Assembly (NCBI GenBank): GCA_020849795.1
Contig: JADZFR010000022.1
Span: 172,825-236,824 of the forward strand
Origin: Planctomycetota bacterium
GTDB taxonomy: Bacteria; Planctomycetota; UBA8742; UBA2392
Direction of reading: 5' to 3'
DNA length: 64,000 nucleotides
The notes below the pieces were generated by a model. It ran no database searches, was not told the origin of the DNA, and saw only the letters and a list, made by a program, of their open reading frames with translations. Position numbers and translations under genes: made by a program. This document shows positions 11,896 through 20,458 of the stretch, in pieces. Numbering within the stretch: position 1 is the stretch's first letter; every line of letters starts with the position of its first letter.

Positions 11896-11927
11896 AAATA
11901 AAAAGGAGCAGGCCCAGCGGCCGCTCC
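11896..11927 (-). terminator. Rho-independent terminator upstream of nusA
   Basis: On the minus strand GGAGCGGCC, loop GCTG, GGCCTGCTCC (one bulged base) is followed directly by TTTTTATTT. It lies between the stop of the lipoprotein gene at 12018 and the nusA start. It should end transcripts coming from the lipoprotein gene, so nusA needs its own promoter or depends on readthrough. Confidence 0.75.
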
Positions 11928-12017
11928 CGGGTCTCTTCCCTGAAACGTGGGCCATAAGGTAGCGACGCGCCGCCACAAGTCAATAAGAGGGCGATAACAC
12001 GGGAGCTCGAATGTCTG

Positions 12018-12452
12018 TCAGGGCGACCTCTGTTGGCTGGCAAGACGTAATTTCTCGGCGATCTCCGCCTGTTCGGCCTCATGGTCATTGGTGTCGTTAT
12101 CTTCGGCAAGCTGCGCAAGTTCAACGAGCAGCCAGATCAGGCCGAAGAGCCCCAGGATGGCCACTGCAGCCAGCGCGATCACGATTCTTCCGGATTCACT
12201 CACGGGCGACGACAAAAGTTCCGAGAGAGCATCCTCCCAGCTGTCTGATCCGTAGTTCTCGCCGGCGCCGCGCTGGACTAATGCCGGCAAGTCGGGGTCG
12301 CGGGGTGCCACCCGCCGCACGATATGTGGCCGCTCAATCGGTCCCGTCTCGGCATGCCCCGCGCGCGTAAACCGGCTGAAGCCGCAAGCCGGAAGAAGTG
12401 CCAGCATGAAGCCCGCAAACAGAGCGGCTGCAAACGATGGTATGCGGCGCAT
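12018..12452 (-). CDS. Small predicted lipoprotein with a C-terminal membrane helix
   Basis: Starting at ATG 12452 (MRRIPSF, with GGAG upstream), the 144-residue product has a signal peptide ending in LLPAC, a plausible lipobox. A hydrophilic stretch follows, then a second hydrophobic segment (IVIALAAVAILGLFGLIWLL) and a charged, probably coiled C-terminus (EDNDTNDHEAEQAEIAEK). The frame stays open further upstream, but that part has low-complexity Arg/Pro content, so I reject the longer form. A terminator separates it from nusA. I do not recognise the family; the architecture suggests a small envelope protein anchored at both ends. Confidence 0.6.
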   Translation of the reverse strand: MRRIPSFAAALFAGFMLALLPACGFSRFTRAGHAETGPIERPHIVRRVAPRDPDLPALVQRGAGENYGSDSWEDALSELLSSPVSESGRIVIALAAVAILGLFGLIWLLVELAQLAEDNDTNDHEAEQAEIAEKLRLASQQRSP

Positions 12453-12594
12453 GGCGAAGCTCCGCTGGGGACAGGGTATGCTCCAAGTATCCCCCGATGA
12501 CGGCGTGCCGCCGATGCCAAAAAACTGGCATGCGCGAGATCGTTGCTTCCTGCCCGGCGGTACCGAGTGTCGGGGATCGCGACGAAACTTTGGC

Positions 12595-13659
12595 CTAGCG
12601 GCGAGCCTCCAGCACCATGTTGAACGGGGTTTCCGTTGCGCGCCGAACGCGGCCGAAGCCACCGGCCTTGATCACCTCGGTCAACCTGGTTTCGCCGGCT
12701 TGGGCGCCCAAGGCGGCCTTGCCGGCCTGGCTGAGGCTGGCCGGGCAGCAAATGCAGGTGCTGGCCGAGTAAAACAGGCGGCCCACCGGATTGAAGTTCA
12801 TTTCAACGCGGTCGTGGGCCATCGGTTCCACAACCATCCACGTGCCTTCCGGGTCGAGCGACTTGTGCACATGGGCCGCGGCGGCTTGCGGGTCGCCCAT
12901 GTCGTGCAGGCAGTCAAAGAAGGTCACCAGGTCGTAGCCCGTGCCGGGAAAGTCTGTGCTACGCGCGACCTCGAACGACACGCGCTTGCCGTCGAGACCT
13001 GCTTGCCTGGCAAGTTCGCGGGCGCGCTTAATCGAGGCCTCGTGGTAGTCAAACCCGACAATCCGGCTGTTGGGAAACGACTGGGCCATCAAGATCGTCG
13101 TCACGCCATGGCCACAACCCACATCCGCAACGGTGCCGCCCTCATGCAGCTTCGGAATCACGCCATCCAGCGACGGCAGCCAGCTGCTGACGAGGTTGGC
13201 GACATATCCGGGGCGGAAGAACTTCTCTGTGGCTGTGAACAGCTCTGGTTCCTGCTCGTGCCAGCCCACGCCGTCGCCGGAACGGAACGCCTCTTCCATG
13301 CGGTAAAGGCCCTTGAACATGGCAATCGCGAAGTAGTACGCGCCGGGCACATAGGCGGGGCTGTTCTCGTCGGCAAGGGCGAACGCCTGCTCCGGTGTCA
13401 GCGAGTACCTGCCGCTGGCGGCGTCGTATTGGGCGTAGCCCGAGGCAGCCTGGGCAGCGGCCCACTCGCGCACATAGCGCTCGGCTGTGCGGGTCCTGGC
13501 TGCGAGTTCAGCGGGCGTGAGCGGGCCCTTGGCAAGTTCCTTGAACAGGCCAAGGCGGTCACCCAGCAGCACGGTGGCGGCGTGGGCGGTGGCGCCCATG
13601 TCGTTCACGAACTTGCCGAGGAACTGGTTCAGTTTGTCGGGGTTGACGTCGGCGGTCAT
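12595..13659 (-). CDS. Class I SAM-dependent methyltransferase with N-terminal winged-helix domain
   Basis: The 354-residue protein has an N-terminal helical/winged-helix part (about 1-90, GLFKELAKGPLTPAELAART) of the type found in O-methyltransferases and Rv2258c-like enzymes. The catalytic Rossmann domain carries VADVGCGHG (SAM-binding motif I), an acidic motif II in VGFDYHE, and a DCLHDMGDP motif. The C-terminal part has a CICC cluster. The substrate cannot be read from sequence; related proteins act on small molecules. It is divergent from a TetR regulator across 97 bp that contain a palindrome, so it is probably the regulator's target. Family assignment is secure. Confidence 0.88.
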   Translation of the reverse strand: MTADVNPDKLNQFLGKFVNDMGATAHAATVLLGDRLGLFKELAKGPLTPAELAARTRTAERYVREWAAAQAASGYAQYDAASGRYSLTPEQAFALADENSPAYVPGAYYFAIAMFKGLYRMEEAFRSGDGVGWHEQEPELFTATEKFFRPGYVANLVSSWLPSLDGVIPKLHEGGTVADVGCGHGVTTILMAQSFPNSRIVGFDYHEASIKRARELARQAGLDGKRVSFEVARSTDFPGTGYDLVTFFDCLHDMGDPQAAAAHVHKSLDPEGTWMVVEPMAHDRVEMNFNPVGRLFYSASTCICCPASLSQAGKAALGAQAGETRLTEVIKAGGFGRVRRATETPFNMVLEARR

Positions 13660-13689
13660 GGCGACTCCTTGCGAGGGAATGAGACTTGT

Positions 13690-13707
13690 CTACCTTCTAG
13701 TAGGTAG
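13690..13707. promoter_or_regulatory. Candidate TetR operator between methyltransferase and tetR genes
   Basis: CTACCTtCTAGtAGGTAG is an 18-bp palindrome broken only at two symmetric positions. It is the main dyad in the 97-bp gap between the divergent genes, where a TetR repressor would control both promoters. Size and symmetry fit TetR-family operators; binding is inferred. Confidence 0.6.
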
Positions 13708-13756
13708 GATGCAAACCTATTCTGGACATTCGGCACGTCCGGCCTAGACTGGCGGC

Positions 13757-14341
13757 ATGAAGCGAGTTGCGACCGACAACCCCACGCAGGACAAGATTCT
13801 CGATGTCGCGGAGCGGCTGGTGCAGATGCGCGGTTTCAACGGCTTCTCTTACGCGGATGTCGCGGACACGCTGGGCATTCGCAAGCCCAGCATTCACCAC
13901 CACTTTCCATCCAAGTCCAAACTGGGTGAGCGCCTGGTCGCCCGATACACCGAGCGGTTCATGGAGGCCCTGGCCGGCATCAGGGGCGGCTCAGCGACTG
14001 CACGACTGCGTCGTTACGCCGAACTGTATCGCAAGGTACTTCGTGACAGCGACGGCGAGCGGATGTGTCTTTGCGGCATGATGGCCGCCGAGGTCGGCAC
14101 CCTGCCCCATGGCGTGCGCAAACGCATCCAGGAGTTCTTTGACCGCAACGAGGAGTGGCTGGCGGACCTGCTCGACACAGGCCGCCGTGCGGGGCAACTG
14201 CAATTCCGCGATGCGCCGCGCGACGCCGCACGCCGCACCGTGTCTTCCCTTGAGGGCGCAATGCTGGTGGCGCGAGCCCATCAGGATCCCGCCCGCTTTG
14301 AGCGACACATCGCCGGGCTGCTGGCTGACCTTAAGCCATAG
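13757..14341 (+). CDS. TetR/AcrR family transcriptional regulator
   Basis: A 194-residue repressor-type protein with an N-terminal helix-turn-helix (about 10-57; SYADVADTLGIRKPSIHHHF is the recognition part). The ligand domain contains CLCGMMAAEVGTLP with Cys104 and Cys106. E. coli NemR, a TetR-family sensor of electrophiles and reactive chlorine, depends on a cysteine at 106, so this protein may be a thiol-based or electrophile sensor, though I cannot align the two rigorously. It is transcribed away from a SAM methyltransferase gene and a good palindromic operator lies between them, suggesting autoregulation and control of the methyltransferase. Confidence 0.9.
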   Translation: MKRVATDNPTQDKILDVAERLVQMRGFNGFSYADVADTLGIRKPSIHHHFPSKSKLGERLVARYTERFMEALAGIRGGSATARLRRYAELYRKVLRDSDGERMCLCGMMAAEVGTLPHGVRKRIQEFFDRNEEWLADLLDTGRRAGQLQFRDAPRDAARRTVSSLEGAMLVARAHQDPARFERHIAGLLADLKP

Positions 14342-14425
14342 CCGCGCACGGGACGCGATGCTTGCACTCCGGGATGCTGTTCTTCGCGCGGTGTGTTATA
14401 ACCCTGCTTTAGCGGAGTGCAGCCG

Positions 14426-15823
14426 GTGAGCGACCATCCTAAAGAAGCCTGTGGCATCTTTGCCGTCTTCAACCATCCCGATGCCGTAGAGCTGACCTAC
14501 TACGGCCTGTTCGCCCTGCAGCACCGCGGCCAGGAAAGCGCCGGCATTGCCTGCGTCATGGATGGCCGCATCAAAAGCTACCTGGGCATGGGCCTGGTGG
14601 GCGAAGTCTTCAAGGACGACTTCTTCGACAAGTTCAAGGGCACCTGCGCCATTGGCCACACGCGCTATTCCACGGCAGGCAGCAGCAACGTACGCAACGC
14701 GCAGCCGATTACAGTCGACTACTCGGGCGGCCAGATCAGCGTGGCCCACAACGGCAACCTGACCAACGGCTGGCGCCTGCGGCGCGAGCTTGAAGAAGCA
14801 GGCAGCATCTTTCAGACCACCAGCGACAGCGAAGTCGTGCTGCACCTGCTGGCACGGCCCGAGATCAAGGGCAGCGAAAACCCGATCGCCAGCGCGCTTT
14901 CACGCATGCATGGCGCCTTCAGCTTCGTGTTTCTGACCAACGACGCCGTCTACGCCACGCGCGACCCGCAAGGCTTCCGCCCGCTTGCGCTGGGCAAACT
15001 CGGCGGGGGCTATGTGCTGGCCAGCGAAACCTGCGCCTTCGACATGCTGGGCATTGAGTATATCCGCGACATCCAGCCCGGCGAACTGCTGCGCATCGAC
15101 CACGATGGCCTGCACTCGCGGCAATGGAGCACGCCGCAACGCCACGCCCATTGCATTTTCGAGCACGTCTACTTCTCGCGCCCCGACAGCCGCGTGTTTG
15201 GCTTGAACGTGCACCTGGCGCGCAAGCAGATGGGTCATCAGCTTGCCCGGGAAAGCCACCTGCCGGCCGATATCGTGGTGCCCGTGCCCGACAGTGGCAC
15301 CAGCGCGGCGCAAGGCTACGCCGAAGAAACGGGCCTGCCCCTTGAGCAGGGTTTCATTCGCAACCATTACGTGGGCCGCACGTTCATCGCGCCAAGCCAG
15401 GGCCAGCGCGACATTGGCGTAAAGATCAAGCTGAACGCCGTGCGCGACGTGGTCGAAGGCAAACGCGTCATTGTGGTCGACGACAGCATCATCCGTGGCA
15501 CCACCAGCCGCGGCCGCGTGAAGCGGCTGTACGAAGCGGGCGCGAAGGAAGTGCATTTGCGAATCAGTTGCCCGCCGACGCGACACCCGTGCTTCTACGG
15601 CATCGACTTCCCGGATCCGAAAGAGCTGATCGCAAACCAGCTGGAAAGCATCGACAAGATCCGCGATTTCCTGGGCATCGACAGCCTGGCCTACCTGAGC
15701 GTGGACGGGATGATGAAGGCCGTGAAAGCCAACGGCAACTACTGCAACGCCTGCTTCTCGGGCGACTACCCGGTGCCCTACGACGCCAGTTTCAACAAGA
15801 CAGCCATGGAAGCCAGCCGATAG
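14426..15823 (+). CDS. purF: Amidophosphoribosyltransferase (PurF)
   Basis: PurF makes 5-phosphoribosylamine from PRPP and glutamine, the first step of purine synthesis. I choose GTG 14426, which has GGAG eight bases upstream, over an in-frame GTG at 14417. A short propeptide is followed by Cys9 (ACGIFAVF), the N-terminal nucleophile after processing. The N-terminal glutaminase has QHRGQESAG; the phosphoribosyltransferase domain has VIVVDDSIIRGTTSRG. Cysteines in HCIFEHVYFSRPDS, ISCPPTRHPC and YCNACFSGD match the [4Fe-4S] ligands of the Bacillus-type, oxygen-sensitive enzyme. A TATAAC at 14396-14401 could be a -10 element, but no convincing -35 accompanies it. It is monocistronic or leads the next gene. 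Confidence 0.95.
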   Translation: MSDHPKEACGIFAVFNHPDAVELTYYGLFALQHRGQESAGIACVMDGRIKSYLGMGLVGEVFKDDFFDKFKGTCAIGHTRYSTAGSSNVRNAQPITVDYSGGQISVAHNGNLTNGWRLRRELEEAGSIFQTTSDSEVVLHLLARPEIKGSENPIASALSRMHGAFSFVFLTNDAVYATRDPQGFRPLALGKLGGGYVLASETCAFDMLGIEYIRDIQPGELLRIDHDGLHSRQWSTPQRHAHCIFEHVYFSRPDSRVFGLNVHLARKQMGHQLARESHLPADIVVPVPDSGTSAAQGYAEETGLPLEQGFIRNHYVGRTFIAPSQGQRDIGVKIKLNAVRDVVEGKRVIVVDDSIIRGTTSRGRVKRLYEAGAKEVHLRISCPPTRHPCFYGIDFPDPKELIANQLESIDKIRDFLGIDSLAYLSVDGMMKAVKANGNYCNACFSGDYPVPYDASFNKTAMEASR

Positions 15824-15916
15824 GGGGCCATAGCATCGCGGCAGGTTTCGTTGGGCGGTGCATCATGGTCGCCCGTTCATTAAGGTGTGCCTGTGAACGG
15901 CCGTGTAAGGAAATCC

Positions 15917-17614
15917 ATGCATCGCACCCACGTTTGCGTCATCTGTGCTGCGCTGACCGCCTTGTTTGCAGCGCTGTTGCTTCTGGCGCCTTCGCCTGCT
16001 TCTGCGCAGGCGGCTTCGCTTTCCAGCGCTGTCACCCTTGGCACCAAACCCGAAGGCGAGTTCAAGCCGCTTCGCGTGGTGGTCACGGTTCGTATGCTGG
16101 GCAGCGATGCCCCGGTGCCCGGCTTTAAGCTGTTGGCATTGGCCAAGTTCGCCGGCTTGCCCCACGACACCGCCAGTTTCGTCACGGACGAAAAAGGCAG
16201 CGCAGCGATTTCCCTGAACCGCAAACCCGGCGAGCTGCGCGTGTTCGCGTTCGGCGATTTTGTTGTGCCCGACGGCTGGTCCAATGTGCCGCTCACCACG
16301 TTGGAAAGGGCCGACGCCACCTGGGACCTGTACGTGCGGCCGCTCAAAAACGTGCGTGTCAGCGGCAGGATCAGCGTGGTCGGCACCGAGGCACAGCCCA
16401 AGCGGGCCAACGTCAGCTTCGCGCCGCTGGATGTGGCGCAGGACGGCAGCTCGCGGCTTTTCGACCAGCCCTACAGCGTGCTCACGGGCGAAGACGGCAG
16501 CTATGACATTGAGTTGCCCACGGGCTATTACCAGGTGTGGTCATACTGGTCAGACCGCAGCGGCGTAGACTGGGTGCATTACCACAAGGTCGAGAACAAG
16601 GTGCCCATCTTCGGCGAAATCAAGATCAACATGGCGCTGGTGCGCGCGCCGATGTTTACAGGAAAAGTGGTGGATGCCCGCACCGGCAAAGGCATTGCCG
16701 CAACCGTCGACCTGTACAGCAACCTGTACCTGCGGCAACTGCGCAACTCGGCGGCGGATGGCCAACTGCCCGATGAATACGACGCCAACGATGAGCCGGT
16801 ATACTGGCCCATCGGCACCTTCAAGTTTCAGGCCTGGAGCATCAACCCCGACGACTTCACGGCTGTCATCAAGCCGCAAGGCAGCGAGTCGGTGCTTAAG
16901 GTGATTCCGCACCTGAAGGCATCGCAGTTCGAGGGCAAGGAAATTGTCTGGGAGCTGTATACCGCGGAAATGCGGCAAGTGACGATTCGTGTCGTGACGC
17001 ACGAACAGGACATCCCGGTCATGGGCCTGGATGTGCGGCTGATCCCGAAGAAGATTGATGTGCCTGAGCACATCCAGCAGACGTACACCGCGGGCGGCAT
17101 GGTGGACCGCGATGGCAACGCCCAGTTTCTCGGCCTTGCCACCGGCAGCTATGAGGTCTACGGCGCGTCAGGCTCAACGTTTCTGGGCAACGCCGTCGTC
17201 ACGGACGCCGCCAAACAGGACATCGTGCTCAAATGGGCCATCCCGTTTGCGTACGGCAACGTGAAACTGGAGGGCGGTGGGCTGTGCAAGAACATGGTCG
17301 TGTTCATCACCATGGTGAATGCAGCCGGCCGCGAGTTCGGCCCGTACCCCAGCGACGCGTTCAAGGAGAACCCGGCGCTGCAGGAAAAGGGGATGTTGTT
17401 CGTGCCGATGCTCCAGTTCGGCAGCACGTTCAAGCTGCGGTTTGGCGCGATGGAAGGCGGCAAGGCCTTCACCGACGATGATTGGGTGCGGATTACGGAC
17501 TTTCCCTTGGCCACCGACGAGATCGAGTTCAAGATCGACAGCGAAAAGGGCTACAAGGTCGACCTGACACTCAAGGCCAACCCCGAATTCAAGGCACCGC
17601 TCAAAAACGACTAA
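15917..17614 (+). CDS. Secreted protein with repeated carboxypeptidase-regulatory-like beta domains
   Basis: The start at ATG 15917 has AAGGA just upstream and yields a clean signal peptide (hydrophobic core LTALFAALLLLA, cleavage after SAQA). The mature part of the 565-residue protein looks like a string of beta-sandwich domains. Segments such as SGRISVVGTEAQPKRANVSF, TGKVVDARTGKGIAATVDLY and the GSYDIELPTGYYQVW and GNAQFLGLATGSYEVYG stretches are typical of CarboxypepD_reg or Cna-B-like folds. I see no catalytic motif. It is probably an exported adhesive or structural protein. It converges on the CAP-domain gene, with stop codons one base apart. Confidence 0.75.
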   Translation: MHRTHVCVICAALTALFAALLLLAPSPASAQAASLSSAVTLGTKPEGEFKPLRVVVTVRMLGSDAPVPGFKLLALAKFAGLPHDTASFVTDEKGSAAISLNRKPGELRVFAFGDFVVPDGWSNVPLTTLERADATWDLYVRPLKNVRVSGRISVVGTEAQPKRANVSFAPLDVAQDGSSRLFDQPYSVLTGEDGSYDIELPTGYYQVWSYWSDRSGVDWVHYHKVENKVPIFGEIKINMALVRAPMFTGKVVDARTGKGIAATVDLYSNLYLRQLRNSAADGQLPDEYDANDEPVYWPIGTFKFQAWSINPDDFTAVIKPQGSESVLKVIPHLKASQFEGKEIVWELYTAEMRQVTIRVVTHEQDIPVMGLDVRLIPKKIDVPEHIQQTYTAGGMVDRDGNAQFLGLATGSYEVYGASGSTFLGNAVVTDAAKQDIVLKWAIPFAYGNVKLEGGGLCKNMVVFITMVNAAGREFGPYPSDAFKENPALQEKGMLFVPMLQFGSTFKLRFGAMEGGKAFTDDDWVRITDFPLATDEIEFKIDSEKGYKVDLTLKANPEFKAPLKND

Positions 17615-17615
17615 G

Positions 17616-18986
17616 TCAGCGCTGCTGCGCGGTGTCCCACGACCGTGCATTGGTGGATGTGCCAGTGCGGAACGAACTGCTGAATTTGGTCGTGTCGCGT
17701 TCCAGCACGGCCTCTCCGCTCAGCCGATAGATGCTGCCGGGTTGCAGTCGTTCCACCGGCAGCACAAACGCGTACTTCATGCGGGCCAGCGCATCCGGTG
17801 CGTTGTTCTCGTTCCAGGAAACCTGCGCCGCTACCGGCACCCAGCCGTCGCCTTCCTTGCGTTCCAGCCGGGCCTTGAGGTCACGCGGCGCCACATCCTG
17901 GTTCCAGCCGAACGAAAACGTCAGCGGATAGCCTGGTTCAGTATCGGCCGCCAGGCGCGGCTCCGGCGCCTCGTTGGGCGCCCAAGTGATGGGCACGTCA
18001 CGCGCGCCGTTGGGTGGGAAGACCACCATTCGCTCGACCGACATCTCGGGCGGAGACGTGTCTTTGATGCGCAAACACGCGTACCCCTCGTGAAACCCGA
18101 AACCTGAGACGGTCAGCCACGTCGTTCGGATCTGCCGCCCGTGCAGCGGTTGGCCCAGCCACAGCTTGATTGCGCCTTCCGGCGTGTTCTTAGCGGTCAA
18201 GTTGGAGGTTCGGGCGGCTTCGTCGCCCTGTTTGGAATAGCCGTCGGCCTTCGGGTCCTGCGAGTGGCTCATCTTGCCATGCTTGTGCATGTACTCGCAG
18301 TGGGCCTGTGCCGCTGCATCCCACTCGGCTTTCGACGCCGCGGGAAACAGCCCGAAGTCCATGCGAACCCTGTTGAGGGCATTCTGGAGCTCGCGGGCCT
18401 TGCCGGTAGTGGTAAACGGCAGTCGGGAGTACTTGAGGGCATCGCCGGCATCCTGGAAACTGTACGCAAAATCAAGCAACGGAACTTCCTTGGCCACGGG
18501 AAAAGCAAAGCCGCCGCGCGGGCCTGCCGCAATGAAATCATGGACCGGCTCGGCAAACTTGCCGTTCATGTTGCCGTCAATGAACAGCAGATCGAGGCCA
18601 TCGAGCGTCACGGCCACGGCATCCCCCGCAAACCAGTGCAGCACGCCGACGTCGTCGGGATACACTGCAATGCGGCTGGCACGGCCGCGACCGGGCAGTT
18701 CAAGCGTCGCGCCCTCCGCGGGCACCGGCAGGCGCGTTGAACCTGCGGTCAGCACTAGTCCCCCGGTGGCCTTGTCTGTCGTGAACTTGAAAGAAATCGC
18801 ACCGCACTTGCCTGACGCCCCATTCTCGGCGACGCGACCGGGGCCGTAGGCTGACTGCATAAGCCAATCCACCACCGCCGGGGTGGCCGCGGCTTCTCCC
18901 GTCTCCGGTTTCTGGCGCTGGGCCAGGGATGTGTCGGCCCAGCAAGACGCAAGTATCACGGCGATGCAGGCTGTGATGCGGTACAT
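17616..18986 (-). CDS. Secreted CAP (SCP/PR-1)-domain-like protein
   Basis: A 456-residue product with a signal peptide (ACIAVILASCWADTSLAQ). The centre (about 200-300) contains LNRVRMDFGLFP, AHCEYMHKHGKMSHSQDPKADGY and a GDEAART stretch, the pattern of CAP/SCP-like domains (helix, YM.KHGK.SHSQ, then G..AA). A C-terminal half with MVVFPPNGARDVPITWAPNEAPEP looks like a following Ig-like module often attached to CAP domains in uncultured bacteria. The N-terminal part has a beta-rich domain with GNMNGKFAEPVHDF. Function of bacterial CAP proteins is mostly unknown; extracellular interaction or lipid binding has been proposed for the family. Domain call is moderate. Confidence 0.7.
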   Translation of the reverse strand: MYRITACIAVILASCWADTSLAQRQKPETGEAAATPAVVDWLMQSAYGPGRVAENGASGKCGAISFKFTTDKATGGLVLTAGSTRLPVPAEGATLELPGRGRASRIAVYPDDVGVLHWFAGDAVAVTLDGLDLLFIDGNMNGKFAEPVHDFIAAGPRGGFAFPVAKEVPLLDFAYSFQDAGDALKYSRLPFTTTGKARELQNALNRVRMDFGLFPAASKAEWDAAAQAHCEYMHKHGKMSHSQDPKADGYSKQGDEAARTSNLTAKNTPEGAIKLWLGQPLHGRQIRTTWLTVSGFGFHEGYACLRIKDTSPPEMSVERMVVFPPNGARDVPITWAPNEAPEPRLAADTEPGYPLTFSFGWNQDVAPRDLKARLERKEGDGWVPVAAQVSWNENNAPDALARMKYAFVLPVERLQPGSIYRLSGEAVLERDTTKFSSSFRTGTSTNARSWDTAQQR

Positions 18987-19093
18987 GATGTTCCTCCGGC
19001 AGCAATGTTAGTCATGCCGGTCTGCTTTCGCATCGCGCTTTGACATCTCGTATTCGAAATTCGGAAGGGCTGCGCAGCGCGTTGCCAATTCGA

Positions 19094-19684
19094 TCAACGC
19101 AGCTCGTCCAGCCGCAAGGCGTACACAGGCAGCGCCGCCATTTCACGCAGCACGAACATGGGCTCGCGCACCAATGTGTTGCCGCCGCAGGGCGCGGCGT
19201 GGGTGCGCAGGCCTTCCTGTTCAAGGCACAGGCGCGTGCGCGCCACGTGAAACCACTGGCTGCACACCAGCGCAGTCTTGAACCCGTGCTGGCGCATCAG
19301 GCCGGCAACGTTGATGCCGCTGTCGCGTGTGGTGGCGGCTTTGGTTTCGCGCAGAATCGCGGTGGGGGGCACGCCTCGCGCGATCAGCCACTCGGCCATG
19401 ACTTCGGCTTCGGCGTAATCGCCTTCGCCGCCGCCGGTCACGATGATGTACGGCGCGCGCTGGTTACGATACAGCGCCAGCGCGGCCTCCAGCCGATAGC
19501 GCAGTGCGTCGCTGGGGGTGCGGCCGCGCCTGACCGCCGCGCCCGGCACAACAATGCAGTCGGCATTCGAGGTTGATTCGATCGCGCCGCCGGCGACCAC
19601 ACAAAGCAGCGCAAGAACAACGGGCAACAGCAGCAGAATAAGCACGCGCTTGCCCCATTTGCGGATGGTGGTCTTTGCCGCCAT
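19094..19684 (-). CDS. YdcF-like (DUF218) membrane-anchored protein
   Basis: The 196-residue form from ATG 19684 starts with a positively charged N-terminus and one hydrophobic helix (VLILLLLPVVLALLCVVAG), followed by a DUF218 domain: DCIVVPGAAVRRGRTPSDALRYRL, YIIVTGGGEGDYAEAEVMAEWL, TKAATTRDSG and an SQWFHVAR motif. DUF218 proteins include SanA and YdcF, inner-membrane proteins linked to envelope integrity; their reaction is not settled. An in-frame ATG at 19738 would add 18 residues, but neither start has a clear ribosome site. It is 56 bp downstream of the MarR gene on the same strand and may be cotranscribed. Confidence 0.85.
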   Translation of the reverse strand: MAAKTTIRKWGKRVLILLLLPVVLALLCVVAGGAIESTSNADCIVVPGAAVRRGRTPSDALRYRLEAALALYRNQRAPYIIVTGGGEGDYAEAEVMAEWLIARGVPPTAILRETKAATTRDSGINVAGLMRQHGFKTALVCSQWFHVARTRLCLEQEGLRTHAAPCGGNTLVREPMFVLREMAALPVYALRLDELR

Positions 19685-19740
19685 GCCGGGGTATCGGCAC
19701 AGAGTGGCATCAGGCTTGAGCCAGGATAGCGCGAGCAATG

Positions 19741-20226
19741 CTAAGCCGCGGAAGCACGGCGCTGATCCTGCAATTCAGTAAGGCGCGAAAGCAGGCGGAG
19801 AATGGACTTTTCAATTGTGCCCGCGCCGGCGTCGGTAATGGACGAAAACAATGCCTGGGCAAATGCTTCGTATTCGTCAAACAGCACGCCCAGCATTTCG
19901 GCGCCCTTGACGGTCAGCGTAAGCACCCGCGAGCGCCGGTCGGTCCCGCGCTGGCTGCCGACCATGCGCAGCGCGCCCAGCTTCTTCACCGCAAGCGTGA
20001 TGCTGGGCAGGGTGACGCCCATCGCCTCGGCAAGCTGGCTGTGGGTCAGCGAATAGTCAGGGGCCGAATACAAAATCTTCAGCAGCTCATAGTGCGACGG
20101 TGCCAGGCGCCAGCGCGAAAGCCGCTCGGAAAGCGCCCGGTCATAGCGGTTGGCAAGGCGCAGCAACTGGCTGCCAAGCCGCGCGCGGTTGTCTGAAGTC
20201 AGTTTGATGTTTCGCGGCAGGGCCAT
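19741..20226 (-). CDS. MarR family transcriptional regulator
   Basis: From ATG 20226, with GAGGTG upstream, the product is 161 residues. It has the winged helix typical of MarR (SHYELLKILYSAPDYSLTHS, then AEAMGVTLPSITLAVKKLG and the wing GTDRRSRVLTLTVKGAEML), flanked by dimerisation helices. MarR proteins repress or activate genes for stress response and small-molecule export. A DoxX-like gene lies upstream on the same strand and a YdcF-like gene downstream. A 7-bp inverted repeat lies upstream of the start and may be the autoregulatory operator. Longer in-frame starts exist but contain no MarR sequence, so I reject them. Confidence 0.9.
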   Translation of the reverse strand: MALPRNIKLTSDNRARLGSQLLRLANRYDRALSERLSRWRLAPSHYELLKILYSAPDYSLTHSQLAEAMGVTLPSITLAVKKLGALRMVGSQRGTDRRSRVLTLTVKGAEMLGVLFDEYEAFAQALFSSITDAGAGTIEKSILRLLSRLTELQDQRRASAA

Positions 20227-20259
20227 GTGCACACCTCGATCGGCGTATCGGCAAATGGC

Positions 20260-20296
20260 ACCACAAACTTTAGTGATTAACCAGCGAGCTTGTGGT
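20260..20296. promoter_or_regulatory. Inverted repeat upstream of the MarR gene
   Basis: ACCACAA (20260-20266) and TTGTGGT (20290-20296) are perfect 7-bp arms separated by an A/T-rich centre containing TTTAGTGATTAA. The element is 34 bp upstream of the marR start, a usual place for a MarR autoregulatory site. The wide spacer also allows a simple mRNA hairpin. Confidence 0.35.
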
Positions 20297-20458
20297 TCAT
20301 GACAGTTGAGTTTGCTGTGTTCAGCCCTGCTCGCCGGGCAGAGGGAACTGATAGTGAAGGGACGTTTTACCTCAATTCCTTCGGCCTTCCGGCTGGGCAG
20401 TGGCGCTACCTCCGCAAGACACAGCTTGGCAGTCATGTGTGCGATTAGTGCGCGTTTT

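Noticed and set aside
12514..12531. ATGCCA/TGGCAT hairpin between the methyltransferase and lipoprotein genes.
   Set aside because: The A6/T6 run is in the loop, not after the stem, so it is not a terminator, and six base pairs are too few to claim more.
14380..14425. Promoter for purF with TATAAC at 14396-14401.
   Set aside because: No -35 at the right distance; kept only as a remark in the purF entry.
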